From NCBI GenBank assembly GCA_949840605.1, contig CATKXN010000122.1, positions 1 through 8,323 of the forward strand: DNA of 8,323 nt. The letters run 5' to 3'. Shown here piece after piece: positions 6,876-8,323 of this stretch. The notes under the pieces are model-generated. The model searched no databases, had not been told where the DNA came from, and saw nothing but the letters and a program-made list of their open reading frames with translations. The DNA comes from an uncultured Alistipes sp. (GTDB taxonomy: Bacteria > Bacteroidota > Bacteroidia > Bacteroidales > Rikenellaceae). The number at the start of each line of letters is the position of its first letter. The first letter of the stretch is position 1. Position numbers and translations under genes: made by a program.

Positions 6876-6902
6876 AAGGCCGGAGCACGGAGCCCCGGCC
6901 TT
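6876..6902 (-). terminator. Probable terminator of the fumarase gene
   Basis: On the minus strand, AAGGCCGGGGC and GCTCCGGCCTT form an 11-bp stem with one G-U pair and a 5-nt loop (TCCGT), followed by a short TTTC. It begins 26 nt past the fumarase TAG, a typical terminator position. The weak U run lowers certainty, and a smaller GGCC-GAA-GGCC hairpin (6898-6908) competes with its upstream arm. Confidence 0.55.
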
Positions 6903-6928
6903 CGGCCGCACGACGAAAACCGCCGGTG

Positions 6929-8323
6929 CTATTTCTTGAACTCGGCGAAGAAGTCGTTCCCCTTGTCGTCGACGATGATGAACGCGGGGAAGTTTTCGAC
7001 GTAAATCTTGCGCACGGCCTCCATGCCCAGTTCGGGGAAGTCGACCACTTCGACGCTCTTGATGCTGTTTTTGGCCAGCACGGCGGCGGGACCGCCGATC
7101 GAGCCGAGGTAGAATCCGCCATGTTTCTTGCAGGCGTCGGTCACGGCTTGGCTGCGGTTGCCCTTGGCCACCATCACCAGCGACGCGCCGTGATCTTGGA
7201 ACAGATCCACGTAGGGGTCCATACGTCCGGCCGTCGTGGGACCGAAACTGCCCGAAGCCATACCTTGAGGCGTCTTGGCCGGACCGGCGTAATAGATCGG
7301 ATGCTTCTTGAAATATTCGGGCATCGGCTTGCCCTCGTCGAGCATCCGTTTGATCTGCGCATGGGCGATGTCGCGCGCCACGATGAGCGTACCTTTGAGG
7401 TTGAGCCGGGTCTTGACCGGATATTTCGACAGGATTTCGCGCACCTTGTCGATGCCTTCGTCCAGATCGATCTCCACGGCGGGCTTCATGCCGGGAGCCG
7501 TGGCGGGCAGGAAGCGGGCGGGATTCTTTTCGAGCTGTTCGAGGAAAATGCCCTCTTCGGTGATCTTGGCCTTGATGTTCCTGTCGGCGCTGCAACTCAC
7601 GCCCAGTCCCACCGGACAGGACGCGGCGTGGCGCGGCAGACGGATGACGCGGACATCGTGCACGAGGTACTTGCCCCCGAACTGGGCGCCCACACCGCTG
7701 CGGCGGCAGATGTCGAGTACCTTCTTTTCCCATTCCAGATCGCGGAACGCACGTCCGCCCTCGTTGCCCGACGTGGGCAGGTTGTCGAGGTAGCCGGCCG
7801 AGGCCTTCTTGACCGTCGCCAGATTGGCTTCGGCCGACGTGCCGCCGATGACGAGCGCCAGATGGTAGGGCGGGCAGGCCGACGTGCCGAGGTCCATGAT
7901 ATGCGTTTCTATGAATTTGGTCAGCGAAGCCTCGTTGAGCAGCGCCTTGGTCTGCTGGTAGAGGAACGTCTTGTTGGCCGAACCGCCGCCCTTGGTGATG
8001 AACAGGAAGCTGTACTTGTTGCCCTGCGTGGCGTAGAGGTCGATCTGGGCGGGCAGGTTGGTGCCCGTGTTCTTCTCCTCGGTCATCGTGAAGGGAACCA
8101 CCTGCGAAAAGCGCAGGTTGCGGTCGCGGTAGATTTCGTACACCCCGCGGGAAAGCATCTCGGCGTCGTTGCACCCCGTGTAGACGTCCTCGCCCTACTT
8201 GCCGATGACGATGGCCGTACCGGTATCCTGACAGGTGGGCAGTTCGCCTTGGGCCGCCACCGTCTGGTTGAGCAGCATCGTATAGGCCACGAACTTGTCG
8301 TTGTCGGTGGCTTCGGGATCGTC
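6929..8323 (-). pseudogene. fumA: Fumarate hydratase class I ([4Fe-4S], FumA/FumB type), 5'-partial, interrupted by an in-frame TAG
   Basis: Class I fumarase reversibly hydrates fumarate to malate in the cytosol using a [4Fe-4S] cluster. The frame runs to the window edge; its first residue lies near residue 75 of E. coli FumA. All three cluster cysteines are encoded: CQDTG (Cys codon 8231-8233), TSACPPYH (7874-7876) and [11 protein letters not shown] (7616-7618). Other family segments are intact: [94 protein letters not shown] and the C-terminal [14 protein letters not shown]. The frame is broken once: after IVIGK comes TAG (8195-8197) where the family has a second Lys. The longest uninterrupted reading starts at ATG 8158 and would lack the first cluster cysteine, so it should not make active enzyme. 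No other lesion is visible, so the break is recent or a sequence error. A terminator follows, separating it from batD. Confidence 0.88.
8195..8197 (-). other. Premature in-frame stop codon (TAG) in the fumarase frame
   Basis: Reading the minus strand from the window edge, codons 30-42 give [13 protein letters not shown], codon 43 is TAG, and codons 44-50 give GEDVYTG. E. coli FumA and relatives have GKKG here, so the expected codon is Lys (AAG or AAA); AAG to TAG is one substitution. The reading frame is the same on both sides, so this is a nonsense change and not a frameshift. Confidence 0.9.

Noticed and set aside
6651..8174. A 507-codon minus-strand frame overlapping the fumarase in another phase
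   Set aside because: The fumarase frame matches the family along its whole length; this frame is an Arg/Gln/Pro-rich shadow of it.

Overview
This 8.3 kb window looks like chromosomal DNA from a high-GC member of the Bacteroidales, most likely Alistipes or a close relative. Three things point there: the gene content (BatD/BatE aerotolerance proteins, a Bacteroidetes-type GRP sugar permease, a META-domain lipoprotein), A-rich leaders with Bacteroidetes-style -7 boxes (TAnnTTTG), and GC-rich sequence throughout. The genus is an inference. I see no insertion sequence, phage gene, CRISPR array, tRNA or rRNA.

Layout. Positions 144-1145 (+) encode a ten-helix GRP/DMT-type sugar permease, followed by terminator-like hairpins. 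Positions 1735-2160 (-) encode a small META-domain (HslJ-like) lipoprotein, convergent with the permease; a symmetric hairpin at 1587-1621 can terminate both. Positions 2277-2654 (+) encode RidA, divergent from the lipoprotein across a 116-bp intergenic stretch with a candidate -7 box for each gene. Positions 2655-3381 hold no gene I can support. Then, all on the minus strand and in transcription order, come a class I fumarase (6929-8323, 5' end outside the window), batD (4770-6641), batE (3997-4773) and recR (3382-3975). batD, batE and recR form a tight cluster: a 4-bp ATGA overlap, then a 21-nt gap.

How the genes fit together. RidA clears reactive enamine/imine intermediates, the [4Fe-4S] fumarase carries fumarate/malate interconversion, BatD/BatE are envelope proteins linked to oxygen tolerance in Bacteroides, and RecR is a recombinational repair factor. 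Apart from batD-batE-recR these are separate transcription units, so the shared stress or central-metabolism theme is loose.

Most notable observation. The fumarase frame carries an in-frame TAG (8195-8197) between the first Fe-S cysteine motif (CQDTG) and the rest of an otherwise intact protein. A lysine codon is expected there, so one base change explains it. UAG serves as the normal stop of ridA, of the lipoprotein gene and of this same fumarase gene, so recoding is unlikely. It is either a nonsense mutation or a sequence error. I found no convincing new biological system; the other findings are modest.
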